From: Anaplasma centrale str. Israel
Lineage (GTDB): Bacteria > Pseudomonadota > Alphaproteobacteria > Rickettsiales > Anaplasmataceae
DNA length: 64,000 bases
Assembly: GCF_000024505.1 (NCBI RefSeq)
Contig: NC_013532.1
Coordinates: forward strand, 558,001 to 622,000
Reading direction: 5' to 3'
In this document: one piece after another, positions 54,976-64,000 of the stretch
How the letters are laid out: each line of letters starts with the position of its first letter
How positions within the stretch are numbered: position 1 is the stretch's first letter
Made by a program: the position numbers and the translations under genes
The notes under the pieces: generated by a model
What the model was told of the DNA's origin: nothing
The model's input: the letters and a program-made list of their open reading frames with translations, nothing else
Databases searched by the model: none

Positions 54976-56715
54976 ATGGTTTCAGCTGGTAGTACAATTA
55001 ATTTGTTTGGCAACTTTAGGTGCATCGTAATCCAGAAGATTGGTGAGCTGTGGGGCAGTGAGGTTACGGATTCTTTGCTACACAAGCTCATAGTTGCTCC
55101 TCCCACTGAAGACAGGCACGGCGACGTATATACCAATGCTGCGCTGGTTGTCGGTAAGTTCAAGAGAAAAAACCCGATGGAAATTGCGGAGCATCTGCGG
55201 CAGGCTCTTGCGGAGGTGGAAGGTGTTGATAGCGTAGATGTAGTGCCTCCGGGGTTTGTGAACTTAAAATGCAGCAATGAAGTTTGGTATTCGGCCATCA
55301 GAGACATAAACAAAGCGGGTAAAGACTACGGAGCGGTAAATTTGGGCCAAGGGCAGAAGGTTAATGTGGAGTTCGTCTCGGCAAACCCCACGGGGCCGCT
55401 GCACATAGGGCATGCGCGCGGGGCGGTTTTTGGGGATGTGCTGTCAAATTTGCTAGCATGGGTTGGCTATGATGTTACCAGGGAATATTATGTAAATGAC
55501 GCCGGCGGGCAGATCAATACACTGGTCGAGTCAGTATACTTGAGATACAAAGAAGCGCTGGGGGAGCAGGTTACGATAGGGGAGGGCCTTTATCCCGGAG
55601 AGTACCTCAAACCTATAGCCAAAGCCCTGGTTGAAAAGCACGGGGATAAGCTGCTTGCCTCTGAAGATAGGACAGCGGTCATCCGGGAGTTCGCGCTAAA
55701 GAGCATCCTAGATCTGATACGGGAGGATATGGCGCTTCTGGGCGTAAAACACGATGTGTTCACGTATGAAGCAGATCTGCAGCGTAGCCGTACAGTTGAA
55801 AAATGCGTAGAATTTTTGCAACAAAAGGGAATGCTCTACTACGGAACGCTTGAGCGCCCTAGAGGTGTGGAGGAAGAAGCGGCTTGGCAAGCCAGGGAGC
55901 AGCTGCTGTTCAGGTCTACTGATTTTGGTGACGATTCTGACAGAGCGCTGCAGAAAGAAGACGGATCTTGGACCTATTTTGCTGGGGACATCGCCTACCA
56001 TTTCGATAAAATCTCCAGGGGTTTTCATGACATGATTCTGGGCCTGGGCTTTGATCATAAAGGCTATGTATCCAGGCTAAAAGCCGCGGTGCACGCACTA
56101 AGTGATGGTAAGGCTACGATAGACGTCAAGCTCCACAACATGGTCAACTTTTTGGAAAATGGAGTGCCGGTTAAAATGTCAAAGCGACGCGGCGAATTTT
56201 TGACCGCAAGAGATGTAGTGGAAGAAGTCGGCAAAGATGTTGCCAGATTTATCATGATGACCAGAAAGAACGACGTGGTGCTTGATTTTGATTTTGCAAA
56301 GGCAAAAGAGCAGTCAAAGGACAGTCAAATTTTCTACATTCAATATGCTCACGCCAGGGCATGCTCCCTGATGCGCAATGCACCCACCCTTTTGCCCATC
56401 GAAGACGTCGATTTTTCCCGAGTGTCTTCTGCTCCGGAAATTGCACTTATCAAACTTTTGGTCAGGTGGCCGAACATAGTAGAGTCCTCTGCTGTCAATC
56501 ACGAACCACACAGGATAGCGTTTTACTTACTGGAGGTTGCCGAGGCGTTTCACGTGCTATGGGGGCACGGAAGCCGCAGTGTTGACATGCGATTTATTGT
56601 CGAGGGAGATATTGCCACAACCTCAGCCAGGATTTACCTGGTCAAAGTTGTTGCGCTGGTGATTTCCCTAGGCCTCTCTATATTTTCCATCGCTCCCATG
56701 GAGGAGATGCGCTAA
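54976..56715 (+). CDS. argS: Arginyl-tRNA synthetase
   Basis: ArgS attaches arginine to tRNA(Arg), and like other enzymes of its type needs the tRNA for activation. From ATG 54976 it is 579 residues. The N-terminal Add1 domain ([21 protein letters not shown]) precedes the HIGH motif [19 protein letters not shown] near 137-155. The [17 protein letters not shown] block and [16 protein letters not shown] near 400 follow, then the anticodon-binding DALR domain ([14 protein letters not shown]). The frame extends to 54934, but the first 14 residues there look non-native. It stands alone between recO and an unknown gene. Confidence 0.95.
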   Translation: MVSAGSTINLFGNFRCIVIQKIGELWGSEVTDSLLHKLIVAPPTEDRHGDVYTNAALVVGKFKRKNPMEIAEHLRQALAEVEGVDSVDVVPPGFVNLKCSNEVWYSAIRDINKAGKDYGAVNLGQGQKVNVEFVSANPTGPLHIGHARGAVFGDVLSNLLAWVGYDVTREYYVNDAGGQINTLVESVYLRYKEALGEQVTIGEGLYPGEYLKPIAKALVEKHGDKLLASEDRTAVIREFALKSILDLIREDMALLGVKHDVFTYEADLQRSRTVEKCVEFLQQKGMLYYGTLERPRGVEEEAAWQAREQLLFRSTDFGDDSDRALQKEDGSWTYFAGDIAYHFDKISRGFHDMILGLGFDHKGYVSRLKAAVHALSDGKATIDVKLHNMVNFLENGVPVKMSKRRGEFLTARDVVEEVGKDVARFIMMTRKNDVVLDFDFAKAKEQSKDSQIFYIQYAHARACSLMRNAPTLLPIEDVDFSRVSSAPEIALIKLLVRWPNIVESSAVNHEPHRIAFYLLEVAEAFHVLWGHGSRSVDMRFIVEGDIATTSARIYLVKVVALVISLGLSIFSIAPMEEMR

Positions 56716-56826
56716 CGCAACACGGCCCTTAAGCGCAGGAATGAGGCAAAGAGCCAAGCGCGACTATAGCAGCGGAGTCCCTGCTGAAGGATAGGTACCA
56801 TAGCAGCACTGTGCACAGCAATAATA

Positions 56827-57897
56827 TTGTGTGGAGTTTGTTGTACAGTAGCATGTCCATTAAGCCCATGTATCGTCATCGCTTTGGCTCTGGGCGCCGG
56901 TGTATCTGGAGTGCTCATGAATATGGGTATGCTGCTTATGGTATGTAGTGTTATAGCAGCACTGTGTGTTGCAGGGACTGTTGCTTTAACAAGTCCATGG
57001 ATGGTTGCAATGGCTGGCGTAGCTGCAGTATTATGGGCAGTGATAACAGGATTTTCTATAAGGGATTTAGTTAGATCTTGTAAGCAAGTTAAACAAGTAA
57101 AGGAAGAAGGATTAGTTACTGTTCAATCATTACAACCTGTTCTTACTCCTGTAACTCCTAATGTGTCAGAGGTTGGTAAAAGGGTAGGTTATGGTATAAC
57201 AGCTGCAGGTACTGCAGCTGCTGCTGGTGCAGGTGGTTATTTTGCAACGCAAGCTGCTGTAGGTTATGGTATAACAGCTGCAGGTACTGCAGCTGCCACT
57301 GGTGCTGGTGGTAACGGCTTGGTTGCTAGTATATGGCGCTTCCTTGAAGAGGTTGTAGGTACTCTCCTCGGAGTTAGTGGTACGGGTGCTGCGGCTACTG
57401 CTGGTACAGTTGCCGCTTGTGCTTGCGCATTCCTCCCATATGCACTGATGGCATTTTCTATATTGGTCTCAGTATGTTCAGTAATTCAGAGCATTGCTGA
57501 TCTATATTCTGCTAAGGTTCCTGTAACTTCTAAATGCTTCTCTTCTGTTATAGATAACTATAAGGATACTAAAGACTATAAAGGTGGTCCTGATCTCTTA
57601 AATCATGATGAGATAGAAGACTATAAGCAGGAGAAAAAAGCAGGCATGAGAATGCTAAAATGGCTTACTCCTCCTCTTGCTGCTAGTCCAACGTGTAGAA
57701 TACTCACTGCTGCAGCTGGGGTTGTGATGGTTATTGCTGCAGCATTTTTGTGCAGTCCCTTGCCATGCACTTGCACTATTGCAATAGTTGCTCCTCTAGT
57801 CTCTTGTTTATTCTATGGGTATGCCGCTTATGCGTGTAAACGTAGGGGACGGAAGAAGTCAGTAATCCCTGATACCTCTCCTTGTATGGAGTGCTGA
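56827..57897 (+). CDS. Polytopic membrane protein with internal Gly/Ala repeats, unknown function
   Basis: This is not recognised. About 356 residues: N-terminal hydrophobic stretches (about 10-75), a basic linker (DLVRSCKQVKQVKEEGL), a Gly/Ala/Thr-rich duplicated unit (121-138 and 146-163; VGYGITAAGTAAA), further hydrophobic stretches near 185-225, a soluble acidic part, and a final pair near 285-335. The N-terminus is Cys-rich. The start is unclear: TTG 56827 has no Shine-Dalgarno, and no ATG lies between the in-frame stop at 56785 and residue 31, so the frame may begin elsewhere or be a remnant. Third-position A/T is clearly higher than in argS and atpD on either side. Confidence 0.6.
   Translation: MCGVCCTVACPLSPCIVIALALGAGVSGVLMNMGMLLMVCSVIAALCVAGTVALTSPWMVAMAGVAAVLWAVITGFSIRDLVRSCKQVKQVKEEGLVTVQSLQPVLTPVTPNVSEVGKRVGYGITAAGTAAAAGAGGYFATQAAVGYGITAAGTAAATGAGGNGLVASIWRFLEEVVGTLLGVSGTGAAATAGTVAACACAFLPYALMAFSILVSVCSVIQSIADLYSAKVPVTSKCFSSVIDNYKDTKDYKGGPDLLNHDEIEDYKQEKKAGMRMLKWLTPPLAASPTCRILTAAAGVVMVIAAAFLCSPLPCTCTIAIVAPLVSCLFYGYAAYACKRRGRKKSVIPDTSPCMEC
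57184..57312 (+). repeat. 75-bp tandem duplication inside the membrane-protein gene
   Basis: GTAGGTTATGGTATAACAGC at 57184 recurs at 57259; about 50 bases match almost exactly in each copy, with a 75-base period that keeps the frame. Confidence 0.85.
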
Positions 57898-57939
57898 AAT
57901 AGTGCGCGAATGAGTCTGCATATGACTTTCTATTAAGGA

Positions 57940-57967
57940 TTGACTTGTGTGAAATAGATTGTAGTAT
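57940..57967 (+). promoter_or_regulatory. Promoter for tRNA-Leu
   Basis: TTGACT (57940-57945), a 16-bp spacer and TAGTAT (57962-57967) place a start site a few bases before the tRNA at 57984. Confidence 0.65.
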
Positions 57968-57983
57968 CTAGTTCGGTGATGCG

Positions 57984-59607
<1,624 letters not shown>

Positions 59608-59715
59608 GGGATGGGAGCTTCCGCTGTTGTTGCGCACATGTGTGGGGCCCTCCATCGCGCTGCGTGCGAAGTCTGTGTGCTGGGTTAGTTGTTGTGCTGG
59701 TTGCGTGGGGTTATC

Positions 59716-60102
59716 ATGGAATGTTTTAATGTCGAGTTTGTTTCTCCTGAGCGCAGGCTTGATTTTGCGGACGTATACTCCCTATCTGCTCGTACCCCCA
59801 CCGGGGCGTTGACTGTAATGGCGCATCACGAACGGGCGCTTATGGATTTGCTCTCAGGCGAGGTTGTATTGAAGAATGCCAGTGGCGTTCTTGACGTTAT
59901 AATGGTGTCAAATGCTGTGATGAGCATTGGGGACAACACTTGCGCCATAATGGCTGATATGGTCTTGCTATCTAAAGATGGTGCTGAGGACAAGCTCAAG
60001 AATGTAAGAGATGTGATGTCAAAGGCCACTCCCAGTGATGGCATTCTTGGTGAGCTCGCTCGGGTCGACTTGGAATTTATTGATCGGGTACTAAAGGGGT
60101 GA
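59716..60102 (+). CDS. atpC: F1F0 ATP synthase subunit epsilon
   Basis: AtpC is the small F1 subunit that contacts gamma and inhibits ATP hydrolysis. From ATG 59716 it has 128 residues. The beta-sandwich domain (FNVEFVSPERRLDFADV and MAHHERALMDLLSGEVVL) is normal; the C-terminal helical hairpin is short. It follows atpD by 108 bases, and its TGA overlaps the GTG of the next gene. Confidence 0.9.
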   Translation: MECFNVEFVSPERRLDFADVYSLSARTPTGALTVMAHHERALMDLLSGEVVLKNASGVLDVIMVSNAVMSIGDNTCAIMADMVLLSKDGAEDKLKNVRDVMSKATPSDGILGELARVDLEFIDRVLKG

Positions 60103-60758
60103 AAATATTTTTGGACACTGTAGATGTGGAGTCTATATCCGCGCTATGCAAAACTGGCATAGTCGATGGTGTAACTACTAACCCCTTGTTGCTGTCTCGG
60201 GCTGAGAGGTCGAGTAGGGAGCTACTTGCGGAGATATGTCAGCTGGTAGCAGGCCCTGTCAGCGTTGAGGTAATTGCTACTGATGCAGATGGTATGGTTA
60301 ATGAAGGTTTGCAGCTAGCTCAGATTGCGGAAAATGTTGTGGTGAAATTGCCCATGACTTTTGACGGCATATGCGCCTGCAAAACTTTATCTAGCGTCCA
60401 TAAAGTGAAGGTGAACGTCACCCTGTGCTTTTCGGTGTCCCAGGCGATATTGGCGGCCAAGGCTGGGGCGTACTTTGTTTCTCCATTTATGGGTAGAATT
60501 GACGATCTAGGCGGCAGCGGGTCCTCTTTGATTGAGGATATAAGCTGTGTATATTCACAATATGGCTTTGCCACCCAGATTTTGGCTGCATCTGTGAGAA
60601 GTCCTATGCATGTGGTTGAAGCTGCCAAGGCCGGAGCGGATATCGTCACTGTACCCGTGGCGGTCTTCAAGCAGCTCTTTTTGCATCCGCTTACCGATCG
60701 CGGCTTGGAAGACTTTTTGAAAGCGTGGGGCGATTCTGGCAAGAGTTATCTTGCTTAA
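60099..60758 (+). CDS. tal: Transaldolase, small TalC/fructose-6-phosphate-aldolase type
   Basis: This class transfers or cleaves dihydroxyacetone units in sugar phosphate metabolism, probably linking pentose phosphates with glycolytic intermediates. The 219-residue length is that of the small form. Visible segments are MKIFLDTVDVESI, VDGVTTNPLLL near 24, the Schiff-base Lys in VVVKLPMTFDG near 85, VNVTLCFS near 106, FVSPFMGRIDD near 127 and QILAASVRSPMHV near 165. The GTG start overlaps the atpC stop (GTGA), so it is coupled to the ATP synthase genes. Confidence 0.93.
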   Translation: MKIFLDTVDVESISALCKTGIVDGVTTNPLLLSRAERSSRELLAEICQLVAGPVSVEVIATDADGMVNEGLQLAQIAENVVVKLPMTFDGICACKTLSSVHKVKVNVTLCFSVSQAILAAKAGAYFVSPFMGRIDDLGGSGSSLIEDISCVYSQYGFATQILAASVRSPMHVVEAAKAGADIVTVPVAVFKQLFLHPLTDRGLEDFLKAWGDSGKSYLA

Positions 60759-60904
60759 CGGCAGCTGGCTGTGCATGCTTTGGTCTCGAAAATTGTTTGT
60801 GTTGCCCGGCCGTGAGCGCTAAAAAGAGCCACTCGATAATTTCTTTATTTTCACTCTCGAATGATGTTAAATTCACCCGTCACGACTGAATACGTATTGT
60901 TTTT

Positions 60905-61801
60905 ATGGGAAGCCTGAAAAAGTTGCTGCGGGTCTCGGACCTGAGTGATAAGGATGTGGAAAATCTGCTCATCTTAGCGAACAAATATATGGCGCAGGAA
61001 GCGAGTGATGAGGTATTGCGGGGAAAGGTTATAGTGAATCTTTTTTTTGAGAGTTCCACTCGCACCCTGCTTGCATTTGAGATCGCGGAAAAGGCGCTGG
61101 GGGCCATATCTGTGACGCTAAACGTTGCCATGTCTTCAATATGTAAGGGGGAAAGCATATCAGATACAATATCCACCATGGCTGCCATGGGGACTGATTT
61201 AGTGGTTGTGCGCTCCGATCAGAGCTGCCTGGTCGACGAGATTGCCACAAGGGCGGGTGATTGCCTGGTGATTAATGCCGGGGATGGAAATCACGAGCAT
61301 CCCACCCAAGCAATCACTGACTATGCTACCATATGCTCCCTGAAGGGTGGCAAGGTTCGCGGGCTGGAGATTGCTATATGCGGAGATGTGTTGCACAGCA
61401 GAGTTGCGCGGTCAAACATAAGGCTACTATCTAGGTATGGCGCGAACATCAGGGTGGTAACCCCAACGTTTGTGGCTCATGTGCCAGATGGGGTATCATT
61501 GGTGACGCACAGCTTGGAAGAGGGCATTGAAGGGGCGGATGTCATAATGCTGCTGAGAATACAAAGGGAGCGCATGACGAATGGGGATTTTATGCTAGAT
61601 AAAGAATACTCTCGTCTTTATATGCTGGACGAGAAGCGATTATCCCTTGCAAAGGATGACGTGATCGTCATGCATCCAGGCCCGATGAACAGGGGCGTTG
61701 AGATTTCTGACGAGGTGGCTGATAATCACTCATCCGTGCTGTTTCAGGTTAAAGTTGGGGCGGCCGTGCGCAAGGCGGTTCTACACTACATGTTGGGATG
61801 A
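60905..61801 (+). CDS. pyrB: Aspartate carbamoyltransferase catalytic subunit
   Basis: PyrB forms carbamoyl-aspartate, the committed step of pyrimidine synthesis. The 298-residue protein has the carbamoyl-phosphate loop [20 protein letters not shown] near 43-62, [18 protein letters not shown] near 78-95, the [12 protein letters not shown] block near 134 and [14 protein letters not shown] near 258. No regulatory subunit (pyrI) is adjacent. Its TGA overlaps the ATG of truA. The A/T-rich region before it may hold a promoter, but I cannot define one. Confidence 0.95.
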   Translation: MGSLKKLLRVSDLSDKDVENLLILANKYMAQEASDEVLRGKVIVNLFFESSTRTLLAFEIAEKALGAISVTLNVAMSSICKGESISDTISTMAAMGTDLVVVRSDQSCLVDEIATRAGDCLVINAGDGNHEHPTQAITDYATICSLKGGKVRGLEIAICGDVLHSRVARSNIRLLSRYGANIRVVTPTFVAHVPDGVSLVTHSLEEGIEGADVIMLLRIQRERMTNGDFMLDKEYSRLYMLDEKRLSLAKDDVIVMHPGPMNRGVEISDEVADNHSSVLFQVKVGAAVRKAVLHYMLG

Positions 61802-62541
61802 GGTACCGAGCTGTTGTTGAGTATGACGGCACTGCTTTTATAGGGTGGCAGCGCCAGAAGGGTGTGGCTGGGAGGTCAGTGCAGGAATCAATTGAGGATG
61901 CTATATATCGCCTTTCCCAGCAGTATGTGACAGTTTTTGCCGCAGGCAGGACGGACGCTGGCGTGCACGCGCTTGGCCAAGTTGTGCATTTTGACCTCAA
62001 CACCTCGCTGCAAGACTATGTCATAAAAAATGCACTCAATCACTATTTGCGGTCAGATATGGTCTCCATTCTCTCGCTGGAAGAGGCTGCAGAAGGCTTC
62101 CACGCCAGGTTTTCTGCCAAAAAGCGGCACTACATGTACAAAATTGTGAATAGGGACGCGCCTCCGTGCTTGGATCGCCTGCGCATGTGGCACGTACCCA
62201 AGCAGTTGAGCGTATCCGATATGCAAGAGGCCGCAAGCCACATGGTTGGCGAAAAAAAGGACTTTGCGAGTTTTCGCGCAAAGGAGTGCCAGTCCAAATC
62301 TTCTGTGCGCACAGTGGATAGGATTGACTGCGTTAGAGAGGGAAATAATATATTCGTGCATGTTTCTGCAAAGTCTTTTCTACATAAGCAGGTTAGAATT
62401 ATTGTAGGTACACTAGTCCAGTGTGGGCATGGAGCATTTCCCCCGTCTTATGTATTAGAGATACTGGAGCGCAAGAACAGGGCAGCGGCCGGAATCACCG
62501 CACCACCACACGGATTATATCTGGTACTGGTGGAATACTAA
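61798..62541 (+). CDS. truA: tRNA pseudouridine(38-40) synthase
   Basis: TruA isomerises uridines 38-40 in the anticodon arm of many tRNAs. The 247-residue protein shows [14 protein letters not shown] near 9, the catalytic Asp in [18 protein letters not shown] near 47-64, [16 protein letters not shown] near 100, and [17 protein letters not shown] near 190. It overlaps pyrB by the ATGA arrangement and ends the plus-strand cluster. Confidence 0.95.
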   Translation: MRYRAVVEYDGTAFIGWQRQKGVAGRSVQESIEDAIYRLSQQYVTVFAAGRTDAGVHALGQVVHFDLNTSLQDYVIKNALNHYLRSDMVSILSLEEAAEGFHARFSAKKRHYMYKIVNRDAPPCLDRLRMWHVPKQLSVSDMQEAASHMVGEKKDFASFRAKECQSKSSVRTVDRIDCVREGNNIFVHVSAKSFLHKQVRIIVGTLVQCGHGAFPPSYVLEILERKNRAAAGITAPPHGLYLVLVEY

Positions 62542-62586
62542 AACACCCAACAGCTTGCACCGAAAGTGCGAAATATCCACGATTGG

Positions 62587-63024
62587 CTATTGCGTTTTGC
62601 TACGGAATGGAAACTTGCTGAACATGCTCTCTATCCTTCGCCAAGCCCCGTCATTAACTCCGGTGATTGGTGTGCTCGCGCTCTCGATCTTTGGTAGGCG
62701 CCCCATAGGTGTGTTCAGCCGCTCAATATTTGAAACTGTACCGCTATCGCCGTCAAAAGATATCTTTAAAACGGTGCAGCTGTACTTCCTGACAACAGAT
62801 GCAACAACCCCACGAACCTCGCAGGAAGGGTACAGCCACGCGTCCCCGTCGATAATCACTGGTGACCCAAGCAGTCTTACAACGTCAGGCTTTTGTTCAC
62901 CTATTTTGACCTCATCCCAGAACTGCACACCCGCACTCGGATATCCATGATATTGCACGGATGAAAAAAAACATCCGCCCAAAGCAAGCGTCGCACAATA
63001 CAGAACAAAAAACCTCAACATCAC
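62587..63024 (-). CDS. bamE: BamE/SmpA-type outer-membrane assembly lipoprotein
   Basis: BamE is a small lipoprotein of the BAM complex that inserts beta-barrels into the outer membrane. The 145-residue precursor has a signal peptide ending in the lipobox LALGGC (Cys near 18). The mature part contains the SmpA/OmlA fold signature: DEVKIGEQKPDVVRLLGSPVI near 37-57, then W and Y strands (DAWLYPSCEVRG), and a strand of the KISFDGDSGTVSNI type. The C-terminal ~45 residues are an extension with no recognised motif. It lies convergent to truA and in the same direction as the tRNA synthetase. Confidence 0.85.
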   Translation of the reverse strand: MMLRFFVLYCATLALGGCFFSSVQYHGYPSAGVQFWDEVKIGEQKPDVVRLLGSPVIIDGDAWLYPSCEVRGVVASVVRKYSCTVLKISFDGDSGTVSNIERLNTPMGRLPKIESASTPITGVNDGAWRRIESMFSKFPFRSKTQ

Positions 63025-63073
63025 GACAGACCTCGGAAAACAGATCGCAGGATAGCACCCCCATTTTGCTCTG

Positions 63074-64000
63074 TCAATTGCTACCGTCCGCAGATGCAGC
63101 CTTTTTGATGAGCTCTATTGTGTTACCCACTCCGTAGAGCTTTACGAATGACCCAAACCTCGGACCGTCGCTCTGTCCGAGCAACACTTCGTACAACATC
63201 TTGAACCACTCCCTCAGATTGTTCGGCAGATATTTTTTGCCGACGGCAAAGACGTGATTCTGTACGTCAGTAGAGGTGTCAGCATCCCTCACCGTTGCCA
63301 GCGTTTCCGCTAGGTCTAAAAGCATGCCCCGCTCATTTTCATCAGGGGCCCTGTATGACCTATTTGGCATCACAAACATGCGGCAGTAAGCAACGGCACA
63401 ACTTACCAACTTGCTCAGAGTAGCAACATCGGCTCTAGAATCAATATCTCCTCTATAGCGCCTTATGAGCTTCCACAACATCTGCTCGTCTTCTGCGTTG
63501 CATGCGGAGGCTATGTTTATTAGCAGGCAGAACGTCAACTCACACAGCTCGATGCTCGGAACCTTGCCGTTGTGTATGTGCCAAACGGGATTGTCTTTAC
63601 TAGGGGTGCAGTTATATTCCTGGACCAGAGATAGGTAATCGTCAACAAATTTCGGTACAACATCAAAACACAAGCGCTTTGCCCTTTTTGGGTTTTGGAA
63701 CACATATAGCGCCAAGCTCTCGTAAGGAGCACAAGATAGCCACTCCTCGACGGAGAAGCCATTCCCTTTGGATTTTGAAATCTTCTTGCCGTCCCTATCG
63801 AGAAAAAGCTCATACGGGAACAGAACCGGAGGGGTTTTCCCTAAAATTTTACACACTTCAGCGGATGGCTTTACCGAGGGCGTCAGATCTTTCCCATGTG
63901 CCTCGTAACGCACATCAAACGCTGCCCATCGCATGCCCCAGTCTGCCTTCCATTGTAGTTTGCAGCGTCCGCCAGTTACAGGTGTTTCTACAAGATTTCC
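63074..64000 (-). CDS. lysK: Lysyl-tRNA synthetase, class I, C-terminal part (5' end outside window)
   Basis: Class I lysyl-tRNA synthetases occur in archaea and alphaproteobacteria in place of the usual class II enzyme. The frame is open to base 64000 and the protein continues upstream, so only about 308 C-terminal residues are present. The KMSKS-type loop GKKISKSKGNGFSVEEWL lies near the start of the visible part, preceded by FPYELFLDRD. The helical cage of the anticodon-binding domain follows, with conserved ALYVFQNPKRAKRLCFDVV. It ends with a typical GEWFK-like VLLGQSDGPRFGSF block. The in-frame ATG at 63934 is internal. Confidence 0.9.
   Translation of the reverse strand, partial: GNLVETPVTGGRCKLQWKADWGMRWAAFDVRYEAHGKDLTPSVKPSAEVCKILGKTPPVLFPYELFLDRDGKKISKSKGNGFSVEEWLSCAPYESLALYVFQNPKRAKRLCFDVVPKFVDDYLSLVQEYNCTPSKDNPVWHIHNGKVPSIELCELTFCLLINIASACNAEDEQMLWKLIRRYRGDIDSRADVATLSKLVSCAVAYCRMFVMPNRSYRAPDENERGMLLDLAETLATVRDADTSTDVQNHVFAVGKKYLPNNLREWFKMLYEVLLGQSDGPRFGSFVKLYGVGNTIELIKKAASADGSN

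Overview
The window looks like chromosomal DNA of an Anaplasma species of the A. marginale / A. centrale type. The evidence is an Msp2-type variable surface-antigen cassette, a second Msp2/Msp3-superfamily gene, VirB2-like pilin genes, a large AnkA-like ankyrin protein, several giant lineage-specific proteins, near-even base composition, and a scattered set of single housekeeping genes typical of Anaplasmataceae. No locus or strain assignment can be proven from the sequence alone.

Layout. 1-7.6 kb: the C-terminal half of an RND efflux pump, the nusA-infB-rbfA translation/transcription operon with a near-consensus promoter, a repeat block built from the 3' end of rbfA, and a convergent TerC-family membrane protein. 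7.7-12 kb: clpA and typA/bipA, then a tandem duplication of the typA 3' end. 12-14.5 kb: an antigen/secretion island, namely an msp2 cassette truncated at both ends, a degenerate virB2-like gene and an intact virB2-like gene, bracketed by related repeats in opposite orientation. 14.6-26 kb: a small helical protein and a 3550-residue protein of unknown function on the minus strand. 26.5-31.1 kb: an A-type Fe-S carrier, lepB, nuoI and an Msp2/Msp3-superfamily gene with a long charged coiled-coil centre, ended by a hairpin. 31.2-39 kb, minus strand: the AnkA-like protein with C-terminal tandem repeats, murB, hemC, folC. 39.3-43.2 kb: gatA, a yebC-family gene and prfB, the last with a +1 programmed-frameshift site. 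43.3-48 kb, minus strand: a 1025-residue membrane protein, rsmE and a Bcp-type peroxiredoxin. 48.3-57.9 kb: ileS, argS and recO mixed with three unrecognised proteins, two of which carry long paired hydrophobic stretches. 58-64 kb: tRNA-Leu(CAA), atpD-atpC-tal, pyrB-truA, a BamE-like lipoprotein and the C-terminal part of a class I lysyl-tRNA synthetase.

How it works together. Housekeeping genes sit in short operons with overlapping stop/start codons (infB/rbfA, atpC/tal, pyrB/truA, hemC/murB). The accessory content points to host interaction: variable surface antigen, type IV secretion pilin, an ankyrin effector candidate, and large proteins with hydrophobic pairs that could be membrane-inserted or secreted. 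A recurring structural theme is partial duplication of gene 3' ends just downstream of rbfA, typA and gatA.
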